A stretch of 64,000 bases of DNA from the NCBI GenBank assembly GCA_963931865.1, contig OZ007515.1, positions 7,355,600 through 7,419,599 of the forward strand, in the 5' to 3' direction. This DNA comes from Axinella damicornis. Taxonomy: Eukaryota; Porifera; Demospongiae; Axinellida; Axinellidae. The translations under genes were made by a program, and so were the position numbers. The notes under the pieces were generated by a model. The model searched no databases, was not told the origin of the DNA, and saw only the letters and a program-made list of their open reading frames with translations. This document shows, piece after piece, positions 43,557 to 54,979 of this stretch. Every line of letters begins with the position of its first letter. Within the stretch, counting starts at the first letter, position 1.

Positions 43557-44349
43557 ACTGGAAAGGATGAGCATGAACTTGTAAAATGTATTTCCGAGAG
43601 AAACAACGAAACTCCACCAGAGTTGCCAATCCTTTACAACGGATCTCTTCAGAGTGTACCCTCAACAATTCCACTCATCAGTAAACTGTCAGTTCGTGTT
43701 TTGAGAGCAGTACTGCACACACATGGTCTGTTATCCTGTGGAAATAAGGATGAACTTGCTATAAGGGTATACTTGCCGAAGAAGGGAAAACTAGATACTA
43801 TGTTTGTGAAAGAGAAGAGAGCATTTGAAGATTTGATTAAGCTGTGTGAAGAGCTCATCTTCACAGAGTTGCAGTGTCACATCTCTTCTACCACAAGACC
43901 CAGGACTTTCAAAGCGGTACATTCAACTCCTCGTAATTTACACGGAGAAATTGTTCAATCTGTTGAGAAACCTCTAGTAAAACCACCTGAAAGCATCCAC
44001 AAACAAGAAGATTTTGCCAGACCTATTTGAACCTCTGTTGCAGTACAAGCATGCCATGATACAAACATCAGAAGAGAAGCAAAGCTGCACAGATGACAAA
44101 TCCACTGCACGTACTAAGATACTGTAACAACCTCGTTACATGACCAGATTGTACAGACAGGTTCTGTCATTAAAGTCAAATGGACAAGTGACGATATCGG
44201 AAACACAGGATGGAGACCTGGCTGGTACAAGGCACAAGTACAGTCGTACTGTTCTGATAGTGATGAAATTGAACTGGTCTATGTTTCTGAACCTACCGGT
44301 ACATGTATGTATGTGACCCGCTATGAGAAAACTACGGTGGCCCTGAAGG
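43557..44349 (+). CDS. SAP-like and Tudor/agenet-like exons of an unrecognised gene
   Basis: Open from 43557 to 44030 without a stop. The frame reads LVKCISERNNETPPELPILY, then a SAP-like helix pair, LISKLSVRVLRAVLHTHGLL followed by SCGNKDELAIRVY. A second open block ends at a good donor (CTGAAG|GTTAGT, 44349). It reads VIKVKWTSDDIGNTGWRPGW, YKAQVQSYCSDSDEIELVYV and SEP, an aromatic-rich pattern like a small Tudor or agenet barrel. TGA and TAA codons between the blocks imply an intron or decay. I recall similar SAP plus barrel pairs in multicopy proteins of cnidarians and sponges, probably transposon-linked. No function is assigned. Confidence 0.5.
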
Positions 44350-45217
44350 TTAGTATGGTATAATAAGCCTAAGTATGGTATAGCTCTATATAGTGTCATA
44401 GTGCACACTCAGCATATTAAATTTTCGTGATTCTTATATGAAGAACTAACCCATTGCCATGTCACATGCACTCACCATTCTGCATTAGACAACCATTTCC
44501 TGTCCAAAAGCAAGTACATTCTGGGGAGTGGATGTGCTCCTGTTGGGTGATAAAATTAGTGACATATAATTATATGGATAACAGGGGCTCAAGTTTTTAA
44601 ACTCAGAAAGAATTTTGTCAAAATAATGGTTAGAGCTAAGGCCAGTTCTGGATGCGCATGCGTGCCCATTGCCCATGCACACTCAATCAGATTACTGGAG
44701 GATATCAGATTTAGACGTGGGTATTGATCTAGGTACATAGCCAGTGGACACGCATGCGCATTCCAATCAATTTTACGTAATCAAAGTTGATACAACTTCC
44801 TACTATGCATGTACTGTTTGTTTGCACATGCACATGCAGTCATGCATGTAGTTATAGCATGGCTAGCACAGGTAAGCCTTGAGCGTAGATACTAACGGTT
44901 TATAGCTACAATTAGTATCTATGCCTGGGTATGAGGCTAGCCACCATAATCATGTGGTCTGGGTATGAGGCTAGCCACCCTATGTTGTGTATGTAGTTTT
45001 GGTGATATGGCTACAAGAGCCAGTGAATGTGGAAAAGCATGCCTAGTTTGCAGGGGGTAGGTTGACCTTTTGGAAACTGGCCTTGGCTTTAGTCAGTTTT
45101 AGTTGGTGTGTGTGGAATTTTTTTGGCAAGCCTAGGGTAGCCAAACCTCTGTTTTTGAGGGCGGCAGTGAGTTTTGGGCTGTAGCGCCTGCAACTGAGGA
45201 GAGGTGATACGTAGTTT
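44350..45217. other. no recognisable gene
   Basis: Contains two solo TGGGTATGAGGCTAGCC motifs near 44927 and 44960 (ends of the TAGCC family) and otherwise nothing supported. Confidence 0.55.
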
Positions 45218-45995
45218 ACCCCCTGGAGAGGTAAGAATTAGGTATGAACCCTCTGGACAAGAGAGGCAGTCTACTCTAGCCCCATGGACAAGAGAGGCAG
45301 TCTACTCTAGCCCCCTGGACAAGAGAGGCAGTCTACTCTAGCCCTCTGGACAAGAGAGGCAGTCTACTCTAGCCCCCTGGACAAGAGAGGCAGTCTACTC
45401 TAGCCCCCTGGACAAGAGGGGCAGTCTACTCTAGCCCCCTGGACAAGAGAGGCAGTCTACTCTAGCCCTCTGGACAAGAGAGGCAGTCTACTCTAGCCCC
45501 CTGGACAAGAGAGGCAGTCTACTCTAGCCCTCTGGACAAGAGAGGCAGTCTACTCTAGCCCCCTGGACAAGAGAGGCAGTCTACTCTAGCCCCCTGGACA
45601 AGAGAGGCAGTCTACTCTAGCCCCCTGGACAAGAGAGGCAGTCTACTCTAGCCCCCTGGACAAGAGAGGCAGTCTACTCTAGCCCTCTGGACAAGAGAGG
45701 CAGTCTACTCTAGCCCTCTGGACAAGAGAGGCAGTCTACTCTAGCCCCCTGGACAAGAGAGGCAGTCTACTCTAGCCCCCTGGACAAGAGAGGCAGTCTA
45801 CTCTAGCCCCCTGGACAAGAGAGGCAGTCTACTCTAGCCCCCTGGACAAGAGAGGCAGTCTACTCTAGCCCCCTGGACAAGAGAGGCAGTATACTCTAGC
45901 CCTCTGGACAAGAGAGGCAGTATACTCTAACCCCCTGGACAAGAGAGGCAGTATACTCTAACCCCCTGGACAAGAGAGGCAGTATACTCTAACCC
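45218..45995. repeat. 31-bp tandem array, about 24 copies
   Basis: Unit CCCCCTGGACAAGAGAGGCA followed by GTCTACTCTAG. Units differ mainly at one C/T (CCCCCTGG or CCCTCTGG). The last four carry GTATACTCTA instead of GTCTACTCTA, so the array has a distinct edge subtype. The frames are closed. Confidence 0.97.
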
Positions 45996-47220
45996 GCTTG
46001 CTTATCTCTCGATCGGTAGGAGGAGCTTCTGATCGACTGCTGATATCCGTAGGGTCTGCCTCTTCATGACTGTGATTGCCATTATATTAGCAGGGTCTGC
46101 CCCGCTTCAGTTTAGCTCGCCTCGCGATCTTGTCGTAAATATGCGACAGCCGCATTTTGTGCGCATCCGCGCACGTCGCAATTGTGCGACAAATGCAGGC
46201 AGAGAGTTAGTTCACTTTACACACGTCAGATGAGAGAACATGACTTCACAAACTCAACTCCTCTTGGTTTACTCATAAAGCAACGTACCTCCAGTGCAAT
46301 AACTTCTGTTTACTGTATGCCAATTGAAAATGCTTCAGAGCAACAGATGGGTTACAGAACTGTAACCATAGCAATAGTTGCTATAGTAACTGGGAGCTAC
46401 ATGTATACGTTGGTCCTATCTCAACAGCTAGTGTATGGAACTACTGGTGAACCTGCTGCTGGACTGGAGGCGTACCTGGTGCTGGAACTTGGAGGGGTCT
46501 CTTGCACTGACTGGAACACCACTTCCATAGCTGGACACAGGTCAGGGAAATGGATGTGATGTTTCAATTGCATTTCCCTACTCCTACCATTCTCCTTCTC
46601 TTCCTCCCTTCTCCTCTCCCCCTCCTCCTCTCCTCCCTCCTCCTCTTCCCACCCTCTCAATCTCCCCTCCGTCTCACCTATCCTACCATGTATTTCCCCT
46701 GTGATTCTCTTCACACCCACACATCCACACTCCCCACACATCCACACTCCCCACACACCTACACACCCCACACACCTACACCCACACAACACATTGCTGG
46801 TGGATACACATGCAGTTCCCTGACGATGGACACGCCTCCTTTCAACTCTGATCTGAAAGTATCCTTGGAGAACTTCCTCAGTCTCAGCAGACCAACCAGA
46901 ATGTCTGAGTCAGTGTGGAAAAGAAGGCAGGGTTACTGTAAGACAACTGTGAGGTGGATATCTGAGCTTTGACAAAAAACAGTATGTTGAGGCCAACGGA
47001 TGCTCAGGGCTGTAGCCACATTGGTCAAGTTGGTCAGGTTTCAACCAAATACTTTCAGATCAGAGTTGGGAAATACATAAATAGGAATTCAACCTTCCTT
47101 CTGTATAACCCATTCCAGTACGGATAAAATTTGTCAAGTCAAGTCAACCAACCACTTCGATAGCATCATTATACCTGTATAATGATCGAGCGGAAACCAT
47201 ACTCCTAGTAGCCGGTGATT
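45996..47220. other. 1.2 kb, no recognised gene; one weak exon-like frame
   Basis: A plus-strand frame at 46182-46559 includes a hydrophobic stretch VTIAIVAIVTGSYMYTLVL and could encode a membrane segment, but I recognise no family. Pyrimidine-rich CCCTCCTCC and CACACCCACA tracts occupy 46580-46790. Confidence 0.4.
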
Positions 47221-47370
47221 TTGGCTAATTCAATGGTCCATTTGGGCAGAAATGGCACATCAGTTACCTTATCAAACATGGATGCTGGTTTAATTCCAAA
47301 ATTGGCATGTCAAAATGTGCCATAGTTGGTAGAAAACGGTCTCCAAAACATGCCAATTTTGGGTTGTGAC
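47221..47370. repeat. end fragment of the 38908-type element
   Basis: Shares GGCATGTCAAAATGTGCCAT and TTGGTAGAAAACGGT with the inverted ends of the element at 38908-39637. Confidence 0.6.
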
Positions 47371-47439
47371 TTGGTGATGCAAGCACCAATAGTAATCAAG
47401 TGTGTGGGTTGGGTAATGTACTGGTAATACTATGTAATG

Positions 47440-47555
47440 TCTCCAGTGGTCTCCCTTGGTCTCCTGTGGTCTCCCTTGGTCTCCAGCGGTCTCCCTTGGT
47501 CTCCAGCGGTCTCCCTTGGTCTCCAGTGGTCTCTCTTGGTCTCCATTGGTCTGCC
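47440..47555. repeat. GGTCTCCCTT tandem repeat
   Basis: About seven units of 15-17 bases such as GGTCTCCCTTGGTCTCCAG. Confidence 0.85.
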
Positions 47556-47740
47556 AACGAAAGTCGAAGCAAGTGTTCAAGGAATGGTGGCCAACGGGAA
47601 GACAAAAGTGCTCATACATGTAACTCCACCACAGAGGGATTGGGGAAACCCAAATTCTAAGGATCGAACATGTGGAACGGATCTGGAATACATGGCAAGA
47701 GTATCTTGCCTTGACTATCCAAAGGCAGCCTTGACCCTGT
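47556..47740 (+). other. unassigned open exon-like stretch
   Basis: Open frame TKVEASVQGMVANGKTKVLI continuing through DLEYMARVSCLDYPKAALTL up to the mobile element at 47741. The amino-acid mix is protein-like and no family is recognised. It may be an exon interrupted by the element. Confidence 0.35.
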
Positions 47741-47806
47741 TCGCCTCATTCCCAGGCTCTGTACAGTATGAAACAAAAGCTGGGGAGGATCCTGGGAATG
47801 AGGCTA
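47741..47806. mobile_element. 66-bp TAGCCTC-family element
   Basis: TCGCCTCATTCCCAGGCT and inverted TCCTGGGAATGAGGCTA. The flanking nine bases do not match. Confidence 0.7.
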
Positions 47807-49065
47807 GACTGTGTAACTGCACAACACTCAACACTCATACCTGTAAACACACTTCAACATGGAGCAGCATCTTATCCGTGTATTTTTTATACGACGTTGT
47901 GTATTTTTATACGACGTCAATCTATCAATCAATCCAACTTTTTTTTTCCACCTGCCAGGAGCAGCCAGCTCATGAGAGCTTATGTCATGTATTGTTAGAC
48001 GTCGTCATGTATTGTAATACGTCGTCATGTATTTTTATACAATGCACCGTATGTGTAATGTTTTTGTTACGCACAGCGTGCCATAAGCTCACTCAAACAT
48101 TTCCCCACTGGGACTACACCTAACAAAGCTGATGGAGGAGATTGCAGACGTGCCCTGTCAGCAAACATCCGACAAATAACACAGAGAGAGGTTGAAGGTC
48201 ACTTACAGTGGTCAGGGTAAGTTGAAGATAAGGCCTAGTAATTTGTACACTGTACCTTGCTTGGGATCTTCATGTGAGAGGAAGGTCTCCCAACCTGCAT
48301 TAATCTCTACGAATGAGCTCCACCTGCATGTGTGTGTGTGGTGTGTGTGTGGGGGTGTTGTTTGTAAGTGGTACGTAAGTGTGTGGGAGGGGTATGTGGG
48401 TATGTGTGTGGGGGTGTACATGTTTGCATCAAAGTGAATACATGAGCGTGTATGTTATGGTGTGTGTGGGCGTGCACACGTGTGTGTGTGTGTGTGTCAT
48501 GTACATGTAACTGATCATGGAGTAACCATGACAACAGGGTCAAAGTTCACCTCATATGGTCTGACTTTGTGATGAATTTCCTGAATACCGACCTCACGGT
48601 CCGGACCTCACGACACTACACAGACAATAAGGGCAATTTACTGAGAAGTACTACATTTGACCTCCAAGTTCAGACTTTTACAAATTAAGTTATGCAAGAT
48701 GTACTCCAAGTTACCTAAGCCAAGTATACTGAGTGACTTACCTCTGGTCCAAGGTCTCTCATTCTGGCCAGGGCTAGTTCCTGGAGGTTGCCGTGTTCCA
48801 CTCCGGGCGTTACCAGAGGCATAGGGATGTCCTTTTGCATGTGTGTGTGTGGTGGAGGGACGGAGTAACTCACAGGCCTCACAATAATTTTGCAAAAGTA
48901 TACCCATCTGGACAAGGTCAGATTTCATCAGACATTTCATCAGACATTTGTAATCAGTACGAAGGACTGTGTGGACGTAATGTCTGGACAGTCTGAGGTA
49001 TGCCCTGCTATTTGACCAGAAATCGTCTGGTGTCTGGATATTATTGTGAGCCCTGGGACTATGTG

Positions 49066-49725
49066 GGCCATCTGTATTCGGTGGACTGGACTCGGGACTA
49101 GACTCGGGACTGGACTGTGGGACTGGACACACAGAAAGTTGCGCTCATCATTTTGAAGCATCAAAACACTACTAAATACTTACATGACATGAATGGCATT
49201 CGGGGTAGCCCGTAGCCGACCATGACTCGATATCAGCCGTTCCAGCAGCCTTTTCTGTCAGAGCGTGTGTGCCAACGATGCACTGAACTGGCTCGTTCCC
49301 AGACTGAAATGGTCTGGGGACAAGAACAATGAATAATGATAGGCCTACAGCACAGGCAGGCGGAAAGCAGGAACGGAAGTGCCAGCCAAACTTGGCAGCA
49401 GCATGCATAGAAACAGTTCAAGAAGCTGCGAAATGGTTGTACCACTTGGTATACGAGTTTCCTAGCAATGACCGCCATGTGTTCCTCGAAGTCGTCGTAC
49501 GATCATGGACGAATTCGCACCGAAACGAAGTCGAGCTGGTTTTGCATGGTAGGACCACGGCAGGCTGTCTACATGGTGACAGCTGTGTTGGTAAGCTATT
49601 AGCTATAATATTATAGTGCCGTTCCGCAATTTCCTGTTTTCTGGCCTTCAGAAATGACGAGCGCAACTTTCTGTGAGTCCAGTCCCGAGTCCAGTCCACC
49701 GAATACAGACGGCCGACTATGTGTG
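49066..49725. mobile_element. 660-bp cassette with inverted ends, inserted in an ELP3-like intron
   Basis: CTGTATTCGGTGGACTGGAC and ACAGAAAGTTGCGCTCATCA near the left are repeated in inverse at 49650-49720. The arms total about 90 bases with differences. The enclosed segment includes the open exon at 49329-49590. Confidence 0.65.
49329..49590 (+). CDS. unrecognised exon inside the inverted-repeat cassette
   Basis: Starts MNNDRPTAQAGGKQ, continues AAKWLYHLVYEFPSNDRHVF and ends at a strong donor (GTGTTG|GTAAGC) in phase 1. 87 codons, no stop, balanced composition. I do not recognise the family and find no matching second exon. It could be a captured host exon or part of a transposon gene. Confidence 0.4.
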
Positions 49726-51540
49726 TAGGTTGTGTGGTGAAGATTGGTCCCAGAATGAATGACGTCGTACAGGTAGTTAGACTTGAAGGCTCAAAACCAG
49801 TGGGCTAATCTACTTTCAAAGACTGCAGTGTAAAATAAAGAATTAGCTGCTGCTGTGTAAACTACCAATCAACCACCCTCAATCTCCCACCAGATGCTCA
49901 GCCTACGTAATTCCTAGAATTGCAACTTTTGCTTCCCTATTCCTCTCACACACCAATGCCACATTTTACCACTTGAATACTACAAGTGGTAATTACATTC
50001 ACTCCTGTACTGTCTTACTACATGGTGTTACCGAGCGCCTGGCAACGACGCTAGGAGTCTGTGGACTCTAGCTATACACCTCATACCTCTGCACATGGTA
50101 CACTCTGGTCCAGGGGGGTACCAACGCCAGGATCCTCGCGACAAGGTCTACCAGGATTGTCGGTGGGTAGCTCTTGTAACGACCCGTCTTCAACAACACA
50201 GACCTGAAACAGGAAACACGTTGTTAACACTGCACACCATTTACAGTAATCATTTTAATTCACCGAGTCTGATTTATTCTGCCGAGCGTGAAGTGAGGCA
50301 ACTAATCGTGCAGTGTGGAGGTCGAATCTGAGCTAGTGAGACTATATTTGTCTGTAAGTGGCCCCGCACGTAAATTACGCGTTGGACCCTGGCCCCCGTG
50401 GGCACGCGTATACAACCCGCACATGCACCATGCCTTTGTCCTGGATGAGTATGAGTCGGTTTCTGACAGGAGACGACGATTGACAAGGCATGAGTGCAGC
50501 GACACCGAGGGAGGACTAATGAGGCGAGGAGGGAGACTGCCAGAGCGGCTGACCGCAAGACACTTGGCAGGCAGAATGAAGTTAACGTTCACTGTTCACA
50601 GAGACTCTCTAGGGTGGGATAGATCTTCAATCCGTCAGTTCTGAATGCTGGATTCTGAAAGAATTCCTGTAAAGAAAAGGCATAATCCTTGCTACACAGT
50701 GCTATGCAAATATCAGCTGAATGCTTAGTTGCCCATGTGTAACTACCCCGTGCGCACGTGCACAGCAGTGGTAGAGGGTGATCGGTTTGAGTCCCGTCTG
50801 TCTGTGGAGCACACAAAAATCAGCAGTTTGAGCAGTGAAGGCCTTGTTGAAGGCTTAGAAGTGTCAGAATTCAGAAAATACTAGCGTCTACATAACTAGC
50901 ACTCACAGACCAGAGACCCAGAAAAGTTGTGTGAAAGTTGACAATTAGCCCTGTTGTACTTGACCACACCCTGTTTGTAACATTACTGCTCAACTTGCGG
51001 ATCTCATTCTGCATGCATGCTGCATTAAAATCGGTAGGCCTTAGCTATCTCATTGCGCATGCTGTAGTAAAAGTCAGCAGTAGGTAGCACACGGGGTACG
51101 TGCTCTGCTGAGCACCTCTAGTTGTGAATGCAGTCAGTGCCTTGCAAATTTATGGGCGTGTGGCTGTCCACGTAATGTACACTGACGTCACTAATTATAA
51201 GTACATAGTTGTTGTGCTATAACGGGACAGCAGGAATGCCAGTGTATAATACTGAGAGACAGCATGGAAGCGGAAAGCAGTAGCAGGGCACACACATGCA
51301 TACACACACATTCAAAAATACTCACTCACTCACAGTGAACCACTCAACATCTCTTTCCAGTCCCACGTTTGGTAGGTCAGACATCATATGAGAAACAACC
51401 TTGAAACCCGCGTCCTTAGCGAGTTGGAAGGACTCCGACACAGCATTGACTGTGTCGCCTCTGTTAGTGTCCCGTGCAACATCCTCATAGACACTCTGGA
51501 CTCCGATTTCAAGCCTGGTGTATCCATAGGCATCTGACTG

Positions 51541-51999
51541 TTAGGGAGTGAGTGAGTGAGTGAGTGAGGGAGGGAGGGAGGGAGGGAGGGAGGGATTGAG
51601 GGAGGGAGGGAGGGAGGGAGGGAGGGAGGGAGGGAGGGAGGGAGGGAGGGAGGGAGGGGGGAGGGAGGGAGGGAGGGAGTGAGGGAGGGAGATATGGAGG
51701 GTGGGAGGGAGGGAGGGAGGGAGGGAGGGAGGGAGGGAGGGAGGGAGGGAGGGAGGGAGGGAGTGAGTGAGACAGGGAGGGAGGGAGGGAGGGAGGGAGG
51801 GAGGGAGGGAGGGAGGGAAGGAGGGGGAGGGAGGGAGGGAGGGAGGGAGGGAGGGAGGGAGGGAGGAAGGGAGGGAGGGAGGGAGGGAGGGAGGGAGGGA
51901 GGGAGGGAGGAGGGAGGGAAGGAGGGGGGAGTGAAGGGAGGGAAGGGAGGGAGGGAGAGATGGAGGGTGGGCGAGTGGGAGGGAGGGAGGGAGGGAGAG
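51541..51999. repeat. (GGGA)n microsatellite, about 460 bp
   Basis: Long GGGA repeat with scattered GAGT and GGAA interruptions. On the minus strand it reads as an unbroken pyrimidine tract ending six bases from the 3' splice site of the ELP3-like exon at 51533. The Ser/Leu/Pro frames across it are repeat artefacts. Confidence 0.97.
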
Positions 52000-52082
52000 C
52001 ATAATAATGAGTAGCTGCATGTATGGCATGTATGCTGCTGGTGTTTCACGGAAGCATAGTGGTACGTATAACTATGTGTGTT

Positions 52083-52177
52083 GACGATTTACCGCATGGC
52101 TTGTACACTTGCTGTCCATATATCCTTGGAAATCTGGTTGATGTAGATGTCATTGAAACCAATTGCCAACCTGCAGA
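52083..52177 (-). pseudogene. possible decayed ELP3-like exon
   Basis: Minus-strand block between an acceptor (CTGCAG) and a donor (GTAAAT). It reads LAIGFNDIYINQISKDIW. Nucleotides around ACCAGATT recall the codons for the conserved ETRPDY segment in a shifted frame, and the position is right for that exon. Weak evidence. Confidence 0.3.
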
Positions 52178-53406
52178 CAAGAGAATAGACTTATGAGTGG
52201 ACAACTACGTGACTTCAAAGGGTCATGATCTGATGAAAGAGAGACAACTGTAGCCTAGTGAGAGGTGGAGGAAGCATGCAAAACGTTGTGTGTATAATCT
52301 GTGTGTTTGGGGGGGGGGGGGGGGGGGGGGGGGGCAACGTACAGAGTCAGTGGTGTGAAAATGGCAGGGCATGTAACTAGTAACTATCTGTACAGTGAGC
52401 CCTCCATATTCCACCACTTAAGTTGAGAATTGAAGGTAGGCAAGGTATGTGACACATAATTTCAAGGCATTGGTGTCTTGTCTGATACCGGCCAGTCGGT
52501 TGTTAGTTGACACAATAATGGAAGTGTACCTGACTTGGGACTGTTGAGGTGCCCTCCGACTGCAAGGGATGGAATATATCACAATTAAATTTCGAGCAGC
52601 ACATTGTGCCCAAGGTTCCTGCACATCCTCAGAGCAAATTTTCGGATTCTCTCTTAGAATGGATCTATGAGATCAACTTGGTGGGCTGGGATCCCAGACT
52701 ATAGCTGCATACTCTAATAATGTATGGGAAACAGAGCTGGAGTAGTTGCGTACTCGAAATTACGCCCCCTTCGCTCTTTGGGCTGGATGTAGTGACAAAA
52801 TAGGGGGGCGTATTAACGGGACACTACGGTATATGAAGTTGTGACTGAGCCTTAATTTCAGTGATTTGTGTCGACCAGTTCAATGTGGAGGTCAAACACC
52901 AAATTACTTGTATGCATGAGTGCATCCTTTCAAGCTATGAGCGGTTTACAGACAGGGATTGAGGTAGTAGGATTGGTTGCCTTTTTCTAGAAATGACCAT
53001 GAATATACATTGAATTTGGTACCGTTGAACTACAGATGATTGTCATCAGACCAGTGACACAGACTGTCAATGTCTGTTGGGTAGTGGTAAAACCAGTAAA
53101 GAAGGAAATGGAAACGGAAACGGAAATGGACATGCATGTAGGCATGCAGGCCCATGAGGCCTACTGTGTGCGCTGTGCCGTACGGTACTGGGGATTGGAT
53201 CTCATAATCCACCACGCGCTATTCACGAAGAGAACTTGAAAGAAATCAGCTGCAAAAGCGTTAGCTACTCCAAAATGGTGAGTTTTTTTAGCAATAGCAA
53301 CGATGGGTTGTGCTTCAAATAGAAACCATTTTAGTATAGCTAGTGCTGTACAGTGTATCGTTTTACAAGAAGCGCCTGTACTTTGGTAAGGGGAGTTGCT
53401 CTAATG
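52178..53406. other. 1.2 kb, no recognisable gene
   Basis: Includes a 26-base G run at 52309-52334. Short frames only. Confidence 0.5.
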
Positions 53407-53463
53407 TAGTCTCGTTCCCAGACCGCCCTCAGAAAAATCGAAGGGGGTCTGGGAATGAGACTA
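53407..53463. mobile_element. 57-bp TAGTCTCG-type micro-element
   Basis: TAGTCTCGTTCCCAGACC and inverted GGTCTGGGAATGAGACTA with about twenty bases between. The flanks do not match convincingly. Confidence 0.75.
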
Positions 53464-53486
53464 GCCCTATCTGCAGCTGCAACTCA

Positions 53487-53600
53487 CCTGCCAGAAGTGA
53501 TTGGTGCATGTCTTCTTGGTGTCCTCGTCTTGCCCCCAGCAGGTAAAGATGGTACATGAGTGTACCCATGCAAGGATTCACCAGTTCACCAGCTTCTCTG
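53487..53600 (-). other. possible isolated exon
   Basis: Minus-strand frame VNPCMGTLMYHLYLLGARRG followed by HQEDMHQSLLAG, ending at a consensus donor (GGCAG|GTGAGT). The family is not recognised and there is no partner exon. Confidence 0.3.
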
Positions 53601-54063
53601 AGTGTGTGTGAGGGAGGAAAAGTGAGGGAGGAAAAGAGAGGTATAAAAGGGAAGGAGATGCATGTTGCAATGAACTATGTGCATGGGATGGAGAACTATA
53701 AACAGGTGTCAGTAATTTAAAGCATGGGCAGTGTAGGGAGAGTTCTGGGGAGGAGGGGAGTACTATAGAGGGTCTGTTGAGGTAGCCTCGTTCCCAGGCC
53801 TCGGACCCGGATTTTATCTTGCGGAATCTGGCCGGAGGGCTGCTACTGTTGAGGCAGGTACTTCACAGGATTTCAGGACACTCCAGGTAGTCACAATGCA
53901 TTCACATGGCACTCACATGCTTAGTCACACTTCATTTGCATGACAAGTACATGACAAGGCTACTACAAGACCTCACATAAAAGGAAAAACCACATGAAAC
54001 CACTGCTACATAAATGTGCATAGTAACCACACCGCTCTAGGTAGGTGAACTATTTGTAAACAC
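53601..54063. other. no recognisable gene
   Basis: A solo TAGCCTCGTTCCCAGGCCTC at 53782 resembles the element at 63370. CATGACA-type short repeats follow, and the same kind of sequence recurs at 54650-54860. Confidence 0.55.
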
Positions 54064-54520
54064 TACAAGTGCTTCACTCGCTTCGCTCGCTCAGCTACTT
54101 CCCCCTTGTTCACCTACATGAGTAATCCAGCGCCAGACAGCTCTCTGTGCACAGCTGCTGCTCCCCGATTGCGTCCGCTTCAGCTGCTGCTCCCCGATTG
54201 CATCAATCTGCTCCATGACTGCTGTTCCCCGTTTCCGTCCGCTTCAGTTGCTGCTCACCGCTTGCGTCCTTCGCCTGCTCTTTCCCAAATTCAACAGCTC
54301 CCCGATTGCGTGTGCTTTGGCTGCTGCTCCCCGACTGCATCCGCTTGTAGCCTCACCTGCTATAGAAGATTCCAGCCCATGCCTAGTGTTCTCGAACATT
54401 CTTTGTGGAGTTCGAGGTTCAGTAAATTGAAGTACGAAGGTCGCGCATCACTAGTCTAGTCCCGCCCCACGAACATCCCACTTGTGTCACATACAGACAC
54501 ACACACGCACATTAAAATCT
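54064..54520 (+). repeat. dispersed minisatellite-bearing repeat, copy 2
   Basis: Starts with CTCGCTTCGCTCGCTCAGCT, then several units containing CCCCGATTGCGTCCGCTTCA, then TTCTCGAACATTC and AGTTCGAGGTTCAGTAAAT, and ends near CGCCCCACGAACATCCCACT. Related to 4866 (reverse), 55452 and 59500. Confidence 0.85.
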
Positions 54521-54948
54521 TAATATACTTATCTGCTTGGCCAGTAGCACTACCATCATACAGTTGCAAAAAAGAAGCACACGTGCTCATGCCATGTACT
54601 GACCGTTTCATGAGTTAAAGGAGGGGACTACATATAGAGTCTGTTGAGGCAGGTACTTCTCACATGACACTCCAGGTAGTCACAATGCTCACATGACCCT
54701 CACTAGCTTGGTTCTAGCTAGACGCTCACATGATTATACTCACACTTCATTCACATGACAATTACATAACATATGACACTCACATGACAAGGTTATTACA
54801 AGACCTCACATGACCACATGAAACCACTACCACATAAAATTAATGTGCACAGTAACCACACCCCTCTAGGTAGGCTATTAATACCACCTCCTGCATGCCT
54901 GGGCAGGCATGCAGGAAGCAAATGTATGTTTACTTGAAGCCTTCCCCT

Positions 54949-54979
<31 letters not shown>

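Larger units (their letters stand above)
48256..51533 (-). pseudogene. ELP3: ELP3-like (Elongator catalytic subunit) gene fragment
   Basis: ELP3 is the radical-SAM and acetyltransferase subunit that modifies wobble uridines in tRNA. Minus-strand blocks: 51533-51334 ([20 protein letters not shown]), 50666-50610 (EFFQNPAFRTDGLKIYPTL), 50203-50087 ([20 protein letters not shown]), 48831-48742 ([20 protein letters not shown]), 48615-48551 (CREVRT, then EVGIQEIHHKVRPYE) and 48323-48256 (VELIRRD, then AGWETFLSHEDP). The order matches ELP3. Damage: the second block lacks its tail and a donor, the junction after the third block is one base out of phase, a base is missing inside the fifth, and about seven are missing inside the sixth. 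The iron-sulphur region and the acetyltransferase C-terminus are absent. A decayed relative of the preceding exon may lie at 52083-52177. Unprocessed pseudogene. Confidence 0.78.

Noticed and set aside
45218..45995. CRISPR-like array
   Set aside because: Units are contiguous 31-mers with no variable spacers and the context is eukaryotic; it is a minisatellite.
50740..50805. tRNA-like promoter boxes (AGTGGTAGAGGG, GGTTTGAGTCCC)
   Set aside because: The two boxes are only about 10 bases apart and no cloverleaf arms can be formed. At most a fragment of a tRNA-derived repeat.
51384..52049. Long Leu-Pro-Pro-Ser frames on the minus strand
   Set aside because: They are produced by the CCCT tetranucleotide repeat and carry no other protein feature.
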